NCBI GenBank assembly: GCA_023091735.1
Contig: JALKBU010000702.1
Coordinates: forward strand, 1 to 27,358
Length of the DNA stretch: 27,358 bases
Origin: Trichomonas tenax
Taxonomy: Eukaryota > Parabasalia > Trichomonadida > Trichomonadidae
Direction: 5' to 3'
How positions within the stretch are numbered: position 1 is the first letter of the stretch; the number at the start of each line of letters is the position of its first letter. This document shows, piece by piece, positions 1-9,175 of the stretch. Below the pieces are notes generated by a model, which had not been told where the DNA came from, did not search any database, and saw nothing but the letters and a program-made list of their open reading frames with translations. A program made the translations under genes and the position numbers.

Positions 1-156
1 TTAAAGAGTATCCGAATTTATAAACGTACTGTTCAAGTGATACGTTAGAAATGGAAACTTTGTTTTCAGCAGAGATTTTGACGATTGACATAGTACTATT
101 TTTTATACGAGATAAAAAATAAATTTTTAAAAATTAAACTTAATTTTTTTTTTTGA

Positions 157-357
157 ATTGACTTAAAACATCAAATTTTAAGTATACGATACAGTAAATA
201 CAAACATTGACGATTTCAATCAAATTTTGCGTATATGAAGGAGTAAATAAGTACATTAACGTATAAATTGACTTAAAACATCAAATTTTGTGTATATAAA
301 GCCTCAATATTCAATTCTTTACGTATAAATTGACGTAAAACATCAAATTTTAAGCAT
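157..357 (+). repeat. Degenerate AT-rich repeat, four copies plus one distant copy
   Basis: The core ATTGAC followed after about 9 bases by ATCAAATTTT recurs at about 157, 206, 267 and 329, giving spacings of about 49 to 62 bases. The two best copies, 259-289 and 321-352, share about 30 bases with one difference (TTGACT versus TTGACG). A further diverged copy, AACGATTTCAATCAAATTTT, is at about 524-543 and matches the copy at about 208. The function is unknown. The spacing is too irregular for a simple satellite. Confidence 0.7.
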
Positions 358-377
358 TTTTTGTTAAAAGTTACTTT

Positions 378-407
378 GGCGCTTTGCGCCGGGAACCCGG
401 AGGGTTC
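378..407. repeat. GC-rich double-hairpin element, copy 1
   Basis: Two adjacent perfect stem-loops stand in AT-rich surroundings. The first is GGCGC, loop TTT, GCGCC at 378-390. The second is GAACCC, loop GGA, GGGTTC at 393-407. Both have three-base loops and are separated by two bases. The architecture matches the copies at 743-768 and 1162-1190. Confidence 0.85.
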
Positions 408-456
408 TTTCGTTATTTTAAGCCATTTCTAAAAATCCTTGTCCTAAAATATTTTT

Positions 457-491
457 TACCTGGTATTACCTGGTAATCTGGTTACCTGGTA
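457..491. repeat. Tandem TACCTGGTA repeat, 3 copies
   Basis: TACCTGGTA occurs at 457-465, 467-475 and 483-491. Each copy is itself an interrupted palindrome (TACC, T, GGTA), so the array could fold in several alternative ways. It lies between two of the GC-rich double hairpins. The function is unknown. Confidence 0.8.
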
Positions 492-742
492 TTTTTAAAA
501 ACTAAGTTTAATTTTTCCGAATTAACGATTTCAATCAAATTTTAAATCTTTTTCATAAAATTTTAAATTATTTATTAACATTTCTTTATTATTTTATGAA
601 AAAATTTCATTAACCATCTCTTTGTATATTTTAATTATCATTCATTATCTCTCATATTTTCACATTTGAGACACTATTCAAAATTCAAAGCAAAATATTT
701 TCGCGATTTCGATTTTAACTCCTCTCAATTTTCTATACGTAT

Positions 743-768
743 GAGCCAAAGGCTCTGACCCGGAGGTC
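743..768. repeat. Double-hairpin element, diverged copy
   Basis: The first stem is GAGCC, loop AAA, GGCTC at 743-755. After one base the second stem is GACC, loop CGGA, GGTC at 757-768. The stem bases differ from the copies at 378 and 1162, but pairing and layout are kept, as expected if structure rather than sequence is constrained. The second stem is only 4 bp, so this copy is the least certain of the three. Confidence 0.65.
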
Positions 769-826
769 TTCAATAACAAAATTTTTCAAAACTTTCCCCC
801 CACTAACATCCAAAAATATAATTCAT

Positions 827-1231
827 TTATGACTCATACATTAACCTATTCATGCGAACAGTTTCATAAATACTTGATTTAAAAAATGATGTTTTATTTC
901 CGAAATCTCCAAAATGCTTTCTTATTTTATCATTTTTCCATTCGTTATATCTTACAGTATAAATTTTATCCTTCATTTTACATCTTTCGTCATTACCCAT
1001 ATATTTATAACAAATTATTGATTTAGAGTTTTCATATTCTTCGGCATTCAATACCTCACAGTCTTCTTTAAGAAATATATGTTTTATGTACTCAGGATTT
1101 ATCATTCTATAATATTGTTTACCTTTAAATCTTAAAATATAAACTGGAACTCCGTCTTCAAGGCGCGAAGCGCCGGAACCCGAAGGGTTCATCACTCTTT
1201 CATCTATTTTATCATTTTTGATATTCGACAT
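827..1231 (-). CDS. Hypothetical 134-aa protein carrying an in-frame palindromic insert
   Basis: The frame opens with ATG at 1231 and encodes a charged, lysine- and tyrosine-rich protein without membrane segments or a signal peptide. I recognise no family. Residues about 14-23 (MNPSGSGASR) are encoded by the GC-rich double hairpin at 1162-1190, which sits in frame between a basic N-terminus and the segment beginning DGVPVYIL. Removing or adding the hairpin would leave the remaining reading frame intact. The rest of the codons are strongly AT-biased. A small gene of a mobile or viral-type element is possible, because the flanks carry the same hairpins, but nothing in the protein proves it. It may also be a chance ORF. 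Confidence 0.45.
   Translation of the reverse strand: MSNIKNDKIDERVMNPSGSGASRLEDGVPVYILRFKGKQYYRMINPEYIKHIFLKEDCEVLNAEEYENSKSIICYKYMGNDERCKMKDKIYTVRYNEWKNDKIRKHFGDFGNKTSFFKSSIYETVRMNRLMYES
1162..1190. repeat. GC-rich double-hairpin element inside an ORF
   Basis: The first stem is GGCGC, loop GAA, GCGCC at 1162-1174. One base later the second stem is GAACCC, loop GAA, GGGTTC at 1176-1190. The stems are identical to those at 378-407 while the loops differ (GAA and GAA instead of TTT and GGA). This copy lies within the coding frame of the 134-aa ORF on the minus strand. Confidence 0.88.
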
Positions 1232-1483
1232 TGTCCGCTGTTTATGTAAGAATAAAAATAAATAAAATTTAAAATTAACTTAGTTTTTCCTACTATATAT
1301 ATTAGTTATTGTCCCCACTATATATAGTTACAAAAATCGGCAACTAACCCCCAAACATATACTACTATGAGGCTGAACAAATATGATTTAAAATAATTAT
1401 ACATATGATATTTTTTAATAAAAGAATGATTATATATAAAGAAATTGAAAAGAATATTATACAATTAAAAGAAAATTAATTAA

Positions 1484-1594
1484 AAAAGTGCATCAAGTTT
1501 GGGTGCAGCAGCAGATGTCGCTTGCCTGCGTGATTCGAAACAGGTCGATTGCTCAAGGCAGATTCGAATTGAAGACAAAGAACAACTCTGTTAA
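1484..1594 (+). pseudogene. Possible coding fragment (3' end of an unknown gene)
   Basis: A short island of near-balanced base composition stands out from the AT-rich flanks. In the frame ending with TAA at 1592-1594 it reads about 36 residues, including GAAADVACLRDSKQVD and ending KEQLC. It has no start codon and is preceded by an in-frame stop. The composition suggests a coding remnant, but all three frames on this strand are open over part of it and I recognise no family. Confidence 0.25.
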
Positions 1595-1766
1595 CCTGCT
1601 ACATTCTGTTTTATTATACCTCTATAAATTGCCGCCACAATCTATAGATGTATATTGTTATTATGAACACAGCAGGATATCAAGTTGCCATAACTATCTT
1701 CCATTATGGTCCTGACATTTTACAATAGATTTTGACACTCTGTATTTTTGATACTTTACATCAGAC

Positions 1767-1799
1767 TTTTGATACTTTACATGTTGTAAAGTGTCAAAA
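1767..1799. repeat. Hairpin, 15-bp stem
   Basis: The left arm TTTTGATACTTTACA (1767-1781) pairs with 1785-1799 around the loop TGT, with one mismatch. A second copy of the left arm's core, TTTGATACTTTACAT, lies just upstream at about 1747-1761. It is not next to a gene I recognise. Confidence 0.75.
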
Positions 1800-2885
1800 T
1801 ATCAGAAACATTAATGTCACTTTTTACAAAAAGTAGGCTACTCCAATCTGAGACGATATCTAATTAAAAAATATATATTACCGTCGGTCGGTTTTAGAGG
1901 ATAGCCTTAATTTTTTCTCAGCTGAAAATTGGAATATAGGATTAATATCACAAATAATAATGATAGAGTTAGCAATGTTTAAATTGAATAGTGTTGTAAA
2001 GTGAAATTTGGAACAAAAAATTCCTCCATCATGTAATAGGAAATATAATACAGATACCAATAAAAAGAAATTAAGCGGATTTATCAAAGATTGATTGAAA
2101 AAAATTAACATATTCATTAAAATTTAGTACACAACATCTACATTGTATAAATAATATAATGTGCTTGTCAAAATGAAGATTTAAAGTATGAAAATATTTG
2201 TGTGAAAAATGATTACATAGCAAAAAAAATTGTTCGGATTTGAGAATTAATTGTGTTTCAATTGTTAATGTTTTCTTTTCTCGGGATCGAGTTCATTTGA
2301 GGCTATTATTGTTCAGCTTTTTCTTTTTCTATAATGCAATCTTATAAAATATGAGGCAATATCATTTTAAAGTATGTTCGTAATAATTATAATTAGTAAC
2401 GACGAAATCTCAAAAAATCAAAATTATCAAAATATCAAATCATTCAAGCTTTTAATGATTTTTTTTACCTCAAGTATAGCTATGACTTCAGAAGGTACAA
2501 TCAGGAAATCACCAATCAGTGATTGGCGATCAAATACCTGAAAGTTACATAACGGCTGAGTTAGATAACTCATGAAATTTTGGAATAATTTTACCTATTT
2601 ATATGTTCCCCCGCCCATTGTTTGGCAGCCCCTAACTGTGAATATGCTACTTTGCACCCCGTGAAATCGAGCTTATCCTCGAAAAACCCGGTTATCCTTG
2701 AAAACCTTATGACGGTATGTTTAAAAGCGAAAAACACAATTAGAAAGTAATACAAAGGCTGCATATTAATCAAATATATAACGAAACGATTTTAGCTCAA
2801 AATATAGTCCGTACTAAATCTCATTGGTGGTGTCTCAATTTTTTGAGAACTTTTAACGTACAAAATTTTTTCGAAAAAATGAATA

Positions 2886-2907
2886 AAACATGATTTAAAT
2901 CATGTTT
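2886..2907. repeat. Perfect 22-base palindrome
   Basis: AAACATGATTT is followed immediately by its exact reverse complement, with no spacer. It lies in non-coding AT-rich sequence. It could be chance, a protein-binding dyad or a repeat remnant. Confidence 0.6.
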
Positions 2908-4198
2908 AGAGTATTTAGTTCAAAACGTATCAAAGTTTAATATTTTTTGCTAATTTTTATTATACAGAATGTCATTCAATATGGAGATGATATTTTTACT
3001 TCAAATTCCTAAAATCCGCAAATTTCGTCGGAAATTTGAAAAGTGTAATGAAATGAGAAAATAGCATGATAAACGTAAACTATATTGATTAAAGAAAGAT
3101 ATTTGACCTAAAAATGCAAGATTTACATTAATTGAATAAAATGTTGAATTACTGAAGGCAAATTGTATGAGATTCTTATATGTTATTACAATAAATCTTT
3201 TATTCTATGTCCAACAGTAATATTGCGGGTATGAAAATCATATTTTCAAAATCCAAAAAAATAAATTCTCATTCTTTGAAATAATTGTGCGCTTTTCAAC
3301 TTGCACATCTACAGGAAAGTCAGAATGAAAAGAGCAAAACCAGATTTGATGACTTTTTAACAAAACAAGTTTTCATAATTTTCATCTGTTGTTTTGTGTA
3401 TATTTCCAAACCACAAAAACCAAAATTGAGTTATGGTGAGTTTCTTGTTGAAAAAATTTCAAAATTTCATGTTGGACTAATTTTGAGCAGAGAATCAGAT
3501 TTTCTAATTATTGAAGATCATGAACAACAAAAATCATGTCATTTTAGAATAATGTACGTTAAACATCTGATCCATCACTGTCTCCTTACGATTGGAGATA
3601 GTTAACACCAAAAATCATTTACACCATGGAATCATATTATCTTCATAATGTAGAATTCCCAAAAAGCCGAAATTTCAATACCATTTGATTTTGGATTCCT
3701 TAATTTTTCAAAGCTTTAGTTTTGTGGTCTTCTTTAAATCAATATTCTTACCTATCTGCGGTTGTTAATTATCATTTCAAGCAAGATTTCGAATTCTCAA
3801 ATCATAAAAAGTTAGCGAAAACATGGCAAAAGTATTTATTGAATCGAACATATGATTATTGAGCATTCTCTCCTTAATATGTCTGCTAAATAGTAAAGCA
3901 AAGGACTACAAATGTTCATATACGAAAATTTTCTAAAATTTTCATAAAATGGAAAATGATATATGTTCATTGTAGTCCCTATATTTTTGGTTTTATTAAT
4001 TTTTTATTTGAATACTAAACAATTATTTCATTGAAAAAATTGAATGTTTTCCCAATCCCAAATCTAGTCCGAGCTTTTTCAATAGTTTACATTATAATAC
4101 CATTCAAAAGCATTCAATTTTTTGAGACCCATTGGACGAGATTTTGGACGCAATATAATATAAAATACAAACAAATTTAAATAAATCAATATCAACGG

Positions 4199-4900
4199 TC
4201 ACTCGAAGTCGAACGTATATTTGAACGGAATCGGGTCATTGCAAATACTTGGTTGATAATCGAAATAAGTATAGTTCTGTTCATCAGGCTCTGATTCAAT
4301 CTGTTGTTTCTCTTCGTTGTCACTGTTGATTTCGACAATAGTATTTAAATCAGAAAGTTCAGATGACATTATCCTTAATCCATCAGCAAGCGATTCTAAC
4401 TGATGGAAAGAGTCATCCTGTGACTTGCATAGTAAACGTATTGCGTAAAAATCTAGAGGTGGCGATGAACTATTGACGTGTGCGATAATTTTGTTAAGTG
4501 TTGCTTTTGCTCTGGGGTTCGTTTCAGCGAAAGCAACCATTTTTGGAGATTCTATATCAGCTCTTATCTTTTTGACAGCGTCCATGTATGCTTGGAAATC
4601 AATATTGTCGAGATTTGATACAAGCGAAATTAAATCGAGCAATGTTCGACAAGGAGACTGAACAAGTCTATTCTCCCAACCGGAAATAAATAAATACAAA
4701 GTGGACCCACTTGTGGCACCGTAATTTGCAACCAAATGATAGTTTTTCATTAACTTACCGTTATAAATCAATATCATTTTAGAAGTTTGACCTCCGATCT
4801 GTTTCTGCATCTCGTCCTTGATGTCGATTACTGTCATATGTGCGCGAAACAAGACGTAGAAATCGTGATTTGGTGATAAACGCACAGTATAGTATTTCAT
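4199..4900 (-). CDS. Ubiquitin-like domain protein
   Basis: The 233-aa protein starts at ATG 4900. Residues about 2-73 read as a ubiquitin-like fold: strand one (YYTVRLSP), a strand with VLFRAHMTVIDIKDEMQKQI matching the beta2/alpha1 region, then KMILIYNGKLM, which corresponds to the ubiquitin strand around its Ile44 patch, and finally STLYLFISG. There is no C-terminal di-glycine at the domain end, so this is an integral, non-conjugated domain as in ubiquilin or Rad23-type proteins. The remainder is helical (about 80-190) with an acidic, glutamine-rich tail ending PFKYTFDFE. I see neither a UBA domain nor STI1 repeats. The likely role is an adaptor to the ubiquitin or proteasome machinery, inferred from the domain only. 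Confidence 0.8.
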   Translation of the reverse strand: MKYYTVRLSPNHDFYVLFRAHMTVIDIKDEMQKQIGGQTSKMILIYNGKLMKNYHLVANYGATSGSTLYLFISGWENRLVQSPCRTLLDLISLVSNLDNIDFQAYMDAVKKIRADIESPKMVAFAETNPRAKATLNKIIAHVNSSSPPLDFYAIRLLCKSQDDSFHQLESLADGLRIMSSELSDLNTIVEINSDNEEKQQIESEPDEQNYTYFDYQPSICNDPIPFKYTFDFE

Positions 4901-5398
4901 AGGAAAATAATTTTATGAAAATATTTTGAGAGGTTTCAAAAACAACATATGCTATTTTCATGATATATAATATGATTTTTTATATAAAATGTCTTTAAGT
5001 CAACTTTTGAATAAATTACAAGGCCACTTTTTAAATTATTGAAATTTCTCGATGAAATAGGCTTAACATCTAGCAAATTTTGACTTATTTTTATGTAAAC
5101 CTCTCAAAATAGCTTCCTCGAGGAAGTCCAAAATTAGCAGAGCTCAATGAAAAAAAAATTGTATAATAGTTCAAAAATACTTCCTCGCTCGACAAATAGA
5201 TTACGGATGATATCTACTATAGATAGACAGAATATTACAAGGATTTGAACTTTTGATTGCACTTTTCAGAGGTCGAAAAATATAATAATTCATATTAGTA
5301 TGCATTAGATTTAAAACGTAATTGCACAAATTGATCACAAAAGTTGTTCACAAAAGTACATTTTTTTATCTCCTGATGGATAATCCATATTGAACATT
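4901..5398. other. Intergenic, no gene seen
   Basis: This is the upstream region of the ubiquitin-like gene. The phrase CCTCTCAAAATA occurs twice, near 4930 (on the minus strand) and 5100. A 14-base palindrome CTTCCTCGAGGAAG lies at about 5115. I find no exact initiator match before the ATG at 4900. Confidence 0.5.
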
Positions 5399-5714
5399 TA
5401 TCTTCGAGAAATCAAGAAGAATCTGGCCTCTGTGTTCCAGGTGGCTCCTGATTTCTTGAAGATAGGATCACTTACCTTGAGCTACAAGTTATCGAATCGA
5501 AGTCTACGACAAACAAGTCTGGCTTCGAGTCATCACAGCGGAAAATGTCTCTACATGTCAGCTGCCGCATGATGACTCGAAGCCAGGCTAGTTTGTCGTA
5601 GACTTTTCGTCAAAGTTATGCAATCAAGACAAGTGATCCTATCTTCGAGGAATCAAGAAGTTTATGGCCTTCTCGTGCCAAATGACTCCTGATTTCTTGA
5701 AGATAGGATCACTT
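5399..5714. repeat. Nested palindromic composite: two hairpin repeats flanking a long hairpin
   Basis: A 75-base unit at 5399-5473 recurs as a direct repeat at 5640-5714. Each unit is a hairpin. Arms 5399-5414 and 5449-5464 pair over 16 bp with one G-T. Arms 5631-5655 and 5690-5714 pair over 25 bp with two G-T-type differences. Between the units, 5500-5535 pairs with 5570-5605 over 36 bp with two mismatches. In addition GATAGGATCACTT at 5461-5473 is complementary to 5631-5643, so the central part can also fold as one large foldback. The base composition is clearly GC-richer than the surroundings. It resembles a foldback element or MITE; no ORF is contained. Confidence 0.85.
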
Positions 5715-5844
5715 GCATTCTGATGCAAATTATCTCAAAATTTTATACAAAAAGATCGGATATACTGATTCAGCATACAATGATCAGTTTCTCCAACATT
5801 GCCCCATACATTACACGAACAATCTCCACTAAAAACACATTATT

Positions 5845-6098
5845 TAGATTATATTTTTCAATATTCACTATTATTTTTAATAATGTCCATTGATTGTTAA
5901 AATATCGCTTCTCTGTACACAATATAACACAAATACACATAACACATCGAACAAACACAAAATTTTGACAAGTCTCAAATAAATCATGTAAAAAGTATAT
6001 CTCAAGCTATTCACATACAACCATTTATATATACATGAGTTATGCTATTGATTGGCATATAGCATTAGCTTCAAAGACAACATTTTTGAAAAAATTGA
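5845..6098 (+). repeat. Left terminal inverted repeat of the transposon
   Basis: 254 bases, 253 of them complementary to 7298-7551. A spurious reading frame opens from each copy in opposite directions (sharing MFVRCVMCIC); this is the repeat read twice, not a duplicated gene. Confidence 0.95.
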
Positions 6099-6319
6099 CT
6101 ATTGCATGATTCTTTTTTTTTTATCTGAAATTAAGTATTTTTCATCGATTTGTAACATCGGCATATGGCAAACGCTATTCAATGTGTGTTTTTAATAACT
6201 TGTTTTTATTGAATTTTTTCTTTGAGTTTTTCCGATGATTTACTATGTAATTTTGTGTTTTCTTTTTATAAATGTATAGGTCTATACCTATTGGGTTTCT
6301 TCGCCAAGCCAAAGCATAG

Positions 6320-7241
6320 CTACCATCTCGTGAAAGAACTTATAATGACATTTTAAAGGCCGTTCTAATCATTGAACTCGGAATGGAGAGTGAAGTTAAA
6401 ATGTCACGAAACAAGTTCTTCAAAGCTTATAATTATAACTCTATCGAGAGGCCATGTTTAACACCTGTCCATGCACCTACTGAAGTAACTCTGGAAGCAA
6501 TTTAACGAGTATTTGGCTCGGTACAAGAGTTTAATTGCGGTGCTACAACAACATATTGGCGCATCAATCAGGACGGTGTGGATCCATGGATAAGTTACAC
6601 AGAAGTGCAAAAAGCTTTCGCTAAGCTAGGGCTATTTTCCGCGAAACCAAGACGCCTTGCGCCACCAACATTAATTCCTTATGTCGCGTTATTGTTAAAT
6701 TTGATTTGGCATGCGGACATACACTTCTTGTATGACTCACAAATACTCCCAACATACGGAATTATTGATGATTATTCGCGCTTTCTCCTTGCATTGGTGC
6801 TTCTCCCCTCTAATAGAGCAGCAGATACTGTGAAAGTCGCGAAGAACGCTGTCTCTCAGTATGGAAAACTGTACTGTTTCTGGACCGACAACGGCGGAGA
6901 AAATCGCAGTGATTTTCTCTGCTGGCTTGATTCTCAAGGAATCCAATGGCACCACATAGATCCTCACACCCACAGACAGAACGGCAAGATTGAGTGTCTG
7001 TCGCCGTCGCTCGGGAAAAAAAACTCCCAGACACGAAGGACAAAATCCAAAAAAATTTGATAACTTTCGTGAACAATATAATAAAACATCCCATCGCAGT
7101 TCCTCTAAGATAGTTGGAACGACCATTCCATGGAATCCCCAAAAGATCAATACGACAATCCAAAGGTATAACGGCACACAAATTTGTTATTGGAATTTGT
7201 GCATCGAAGGTGAATGGCAAATAAGAAGATTCAATTTATAG
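6320..7241 (+). pseudogene. Degenerate DDE integrase-type transposase
   Basis: One frame runs from 6320 and contains an in-frame TAA at 6503-6505. It resumes through ATG 6578 to a stop at 7060, and the homologous continuation then moves into another frame (FREQYNKTSHRSS, to 7241). The core is clear: WHADIHF supplies the first Asp, IIDDYSRFLLALVLLP is the typical second strand block, FWTDNGGE supplies the second Asp, and RQNGKIE supplies the catalytic Glu. The N-terminal part (about 6320-6500) encodes a basic segment that may be the DNA-binding region. With at least one nonsense change and one or more frameshifts near the A-runs around 7017-7060, it should not make a full transposase. Sequencing error in homopolymers could explain the frameshift but not easily the TAA. 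Confidence 0.88.
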
Positions 7242-7297
7242 GACACGTCTAACACATATTTAGAATAAAATATGATTTTTTATAATTAATCAAATAT

Positions 7298-7551
7298 TCA
7301 ATTTTTTCAAAAATGTTGTCTTTGAAGCTAATGCTATATGCCAATCAATAGCATAACTCATGTATATATAAATGGTTGTATGTGAATAGCTTGAGATATA
7401 CTTTTTATATGATTTATTTGAGACTTGTCAAAATTTTGTGTTTGTTCGATGTGTTATGTGTATTTGTGTTATATTGTGTACAGAGAAGCGATATTTTAAC
7501 AATCAATGGACATTATTAAAAATAATAGTGAATATTGAAAAATATAATCTA
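7298..7551 (-). repeat. Right terminal inverted repeat of the transposon
   Basis: Reverse complement of 5845-6098 with one difference. The homology stops abruptly on the inner side at 7298 and on the outer side at 7551. Confidence 0.95.
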
Positions 7552-9175
7552 TGTATACACAAAATTCTAAATAAAAACGTGCTTTGTTGGGCGATGAGCA
7601 TTCAAAACATTTTTATTCAACGTGAAAATTGTCTGTTGAATTTGTGCTTCCTGTGCTTAATAAGCAAAAATTTTTAATTGTTTGGCTAATTTTTCTGAAA
7701 AGAAACCTTTTCTGGGTTCTTTTCAATTTGATAGTTAGTAATGCATTCACTAGAAGTTATATCCGAGATTTTTAAAGTTCTAGACCGAAAACCTTCAAAT
7801 TTAATTGATTTTGAGTATACTAGCTAATATAGCAAGATATGGAATTCCTCAACTTTTGTCGACCAAGTCACTTCGAACACACCCCTATATCGCATAAAAT
7901 GAACAAAAATGATATTTCGAAGAACCTTGGGTGCGTTCATGATTGCCATCTCTATGCCTTTGTAATTTTCATTTTATCCTCCATTCATCTGAATTTTACC
8001 ATTGATAATTAAAGGTATGTGATACCTCTTCCATTTGATATGTTAAATCCTTCATAATTGTTGACTTATTTCTAAGAGCAATCGATTCAATATTGCATTT
8101 TGCTTTATCATATTTGAATAAGCAATGTCCTTGTTAATTCCTACTTATCATCACATCAAAAGTTTATTTCATGCCGTTTTATATGATATGCATAAAAGCT
8201 TGTTATTATATTGATGATTAATGTGTTATATATTTGATATATCCGTCATTAGCATTAATCTGATGTATTCTGATACACGGAAAAGCTTACAATATGATAT
8301 AGATTTGATACTGTTAAAGATGGTCGAAATAGTAGTCATTATAGCTGTTTGGAAAACTGTTGTGAAAACACGAAAATAACAGCATCATTATTTATAGAAA
8401 TCAGTCAACATATGAATGATTATATAGTACTATTAGATCTAGTTTTAATCTACTTGATATAAGTATGCTTTATCTTTTCAGTCATGAGATATCAGTGACT
8501 TTTCAGATGTTGAAATTTGTCGATTTATTTTGCCAAAGTTGCATTTTAAAATGTGAATGCAATAGTATGTAGATACGAAAATCATCGAAAATAAAAGAAA
8601 TATAATCGTATTATCTATCGTCAATTATTTCACTTCACTTCTTATAAAGAAAGCGATTAGGCTTGAAAGCAATCAGATTTGGAGTAGAGTAAAGCGCAGC
8701 ATAACCAAAGGGACTACATATGCAGTGGTATTGATGGCTATTTGTCCAATTATTGCATTTAAACATCTTCAAATGTGAGAGGAAGATGAACAGCAGCATC
8801 AGAATGGCCTTGATTAACTAGAATGATTGTTGATGCAGACCTCTACATTAATCAATTTAAAAAGAAGAAAATGATAAACTAAACGAGAATAGGCAGGGTA
8901 TGGGATTTGAGCCTATGCATAGCTCTGATATACGCTATATTATCATTGTGTGTCAATTAATAATGATGTTATTAAAAAACTAGGGAAATAAAATTGAAAA
9001 TGATCAGTAACATCATTAGTAATGTCCCTGAAGCATACTTCAGTCGCATGTATACAAGAATTGAAGATCATTCAGACCTTATTTTACGAGCTTTCATGAT
9101 AATCAATTTTTAGAATGTTTATAATAACCTAATCTCAGGTCTAATGTATGACATCCGCAACTTTGTTAATGTGAA
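7552..9175. other. Intergenic, no gene seen
   Basis: About 1.6 kb between the transposon and the tRNA gene. It is AT-rich, with frequent short ATATGAT-like words. I find no frame longer than about 40 codons that is not read out of the terminal repeat, and no convincing structured RNA. Confidence 0.55.

Larger units (their letters stand above)
1..826. other. AT-rich gene-poor left end with degenerate repeats
   Basis: No open reading frame that I believe lies here. The stretch carries dispersed copies of an ATTGAC-to-TCAAATTTT repeat, a short TACCTGGTA tandem and two GC-rich double hairpins, listed separately. The very AT-rich background with isolated GC-rich hairpins differs from the gene-bearing part of the window and may be the end of a mobile or foreign insertion that continues to the left; that is inference. 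Confidence 0.5.
1232..4198. other. Long gene-poor intergenic region
   Basis: About 3 kb without a gene I can support. The frames present begin with TTG or GTG or are low-complexity AT translations. Noted within it: a GC-richer coding-like fragment at 1484-1594, a hairpin at 1767-1799, a GC-richer patch at about 2600-2710 with no recognisable product, a perfect 22-base palindrome at 2886-2907, and a diverged inverted pair around GGACTACAA at about 3902 and 3970. Confidence 0.6.
5845..7551. mobile_element. DNA transposon with 254-bp terminal inverted repeats
   Basis: Positions 5845-6098 and 7298-7551 are reverse complements of each other with a single mismatch (5988 versus 7408) and no gaps. 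The outermost TA of each repeat is palindromic, so the element may really be 5847-7549 flanked by a TA target-site duplication. The 1.2 kb between the repeats holds a broken DDE integrase-type transposase. The total is about 1.7 kb. A superfamily cannot be fixed from the sequence alone: the catalytic core resembles retroviral/IS-type integrases, whereas a TA flank would suit other groups. Confidence 0.93.

Noticed and set aside
1878..2117. 79-codon frame on the minus strand with hydrophobic stretch
   Set aside because: Phe/Ile/Leu/Asn-rich translation is what AT-rich non-coding DNA gives; there are no motifs.
2591..2773. 60-codon frame overlapping a GC-richer patch
   Set aside because: The segment ending KQWAGEHINR looks somewhat protein-like, but it is too short and unmatched to call a gene.
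3285..3605. 106-codon open frame on the plus strand
   Set aside because: It begins with TTG, has AT-driven composition, shows no family resemblance and has no promoter motif. It is probably a chance frame, although a gene relic cannot be excluded.
7438..7677. Apparent second copy of a small protein (also 5770-5958)
   Set aside because: Both frames come from reading the transposon's inverted repeats outward; the shared N-terminus is the repeat, not a duplicated gene.
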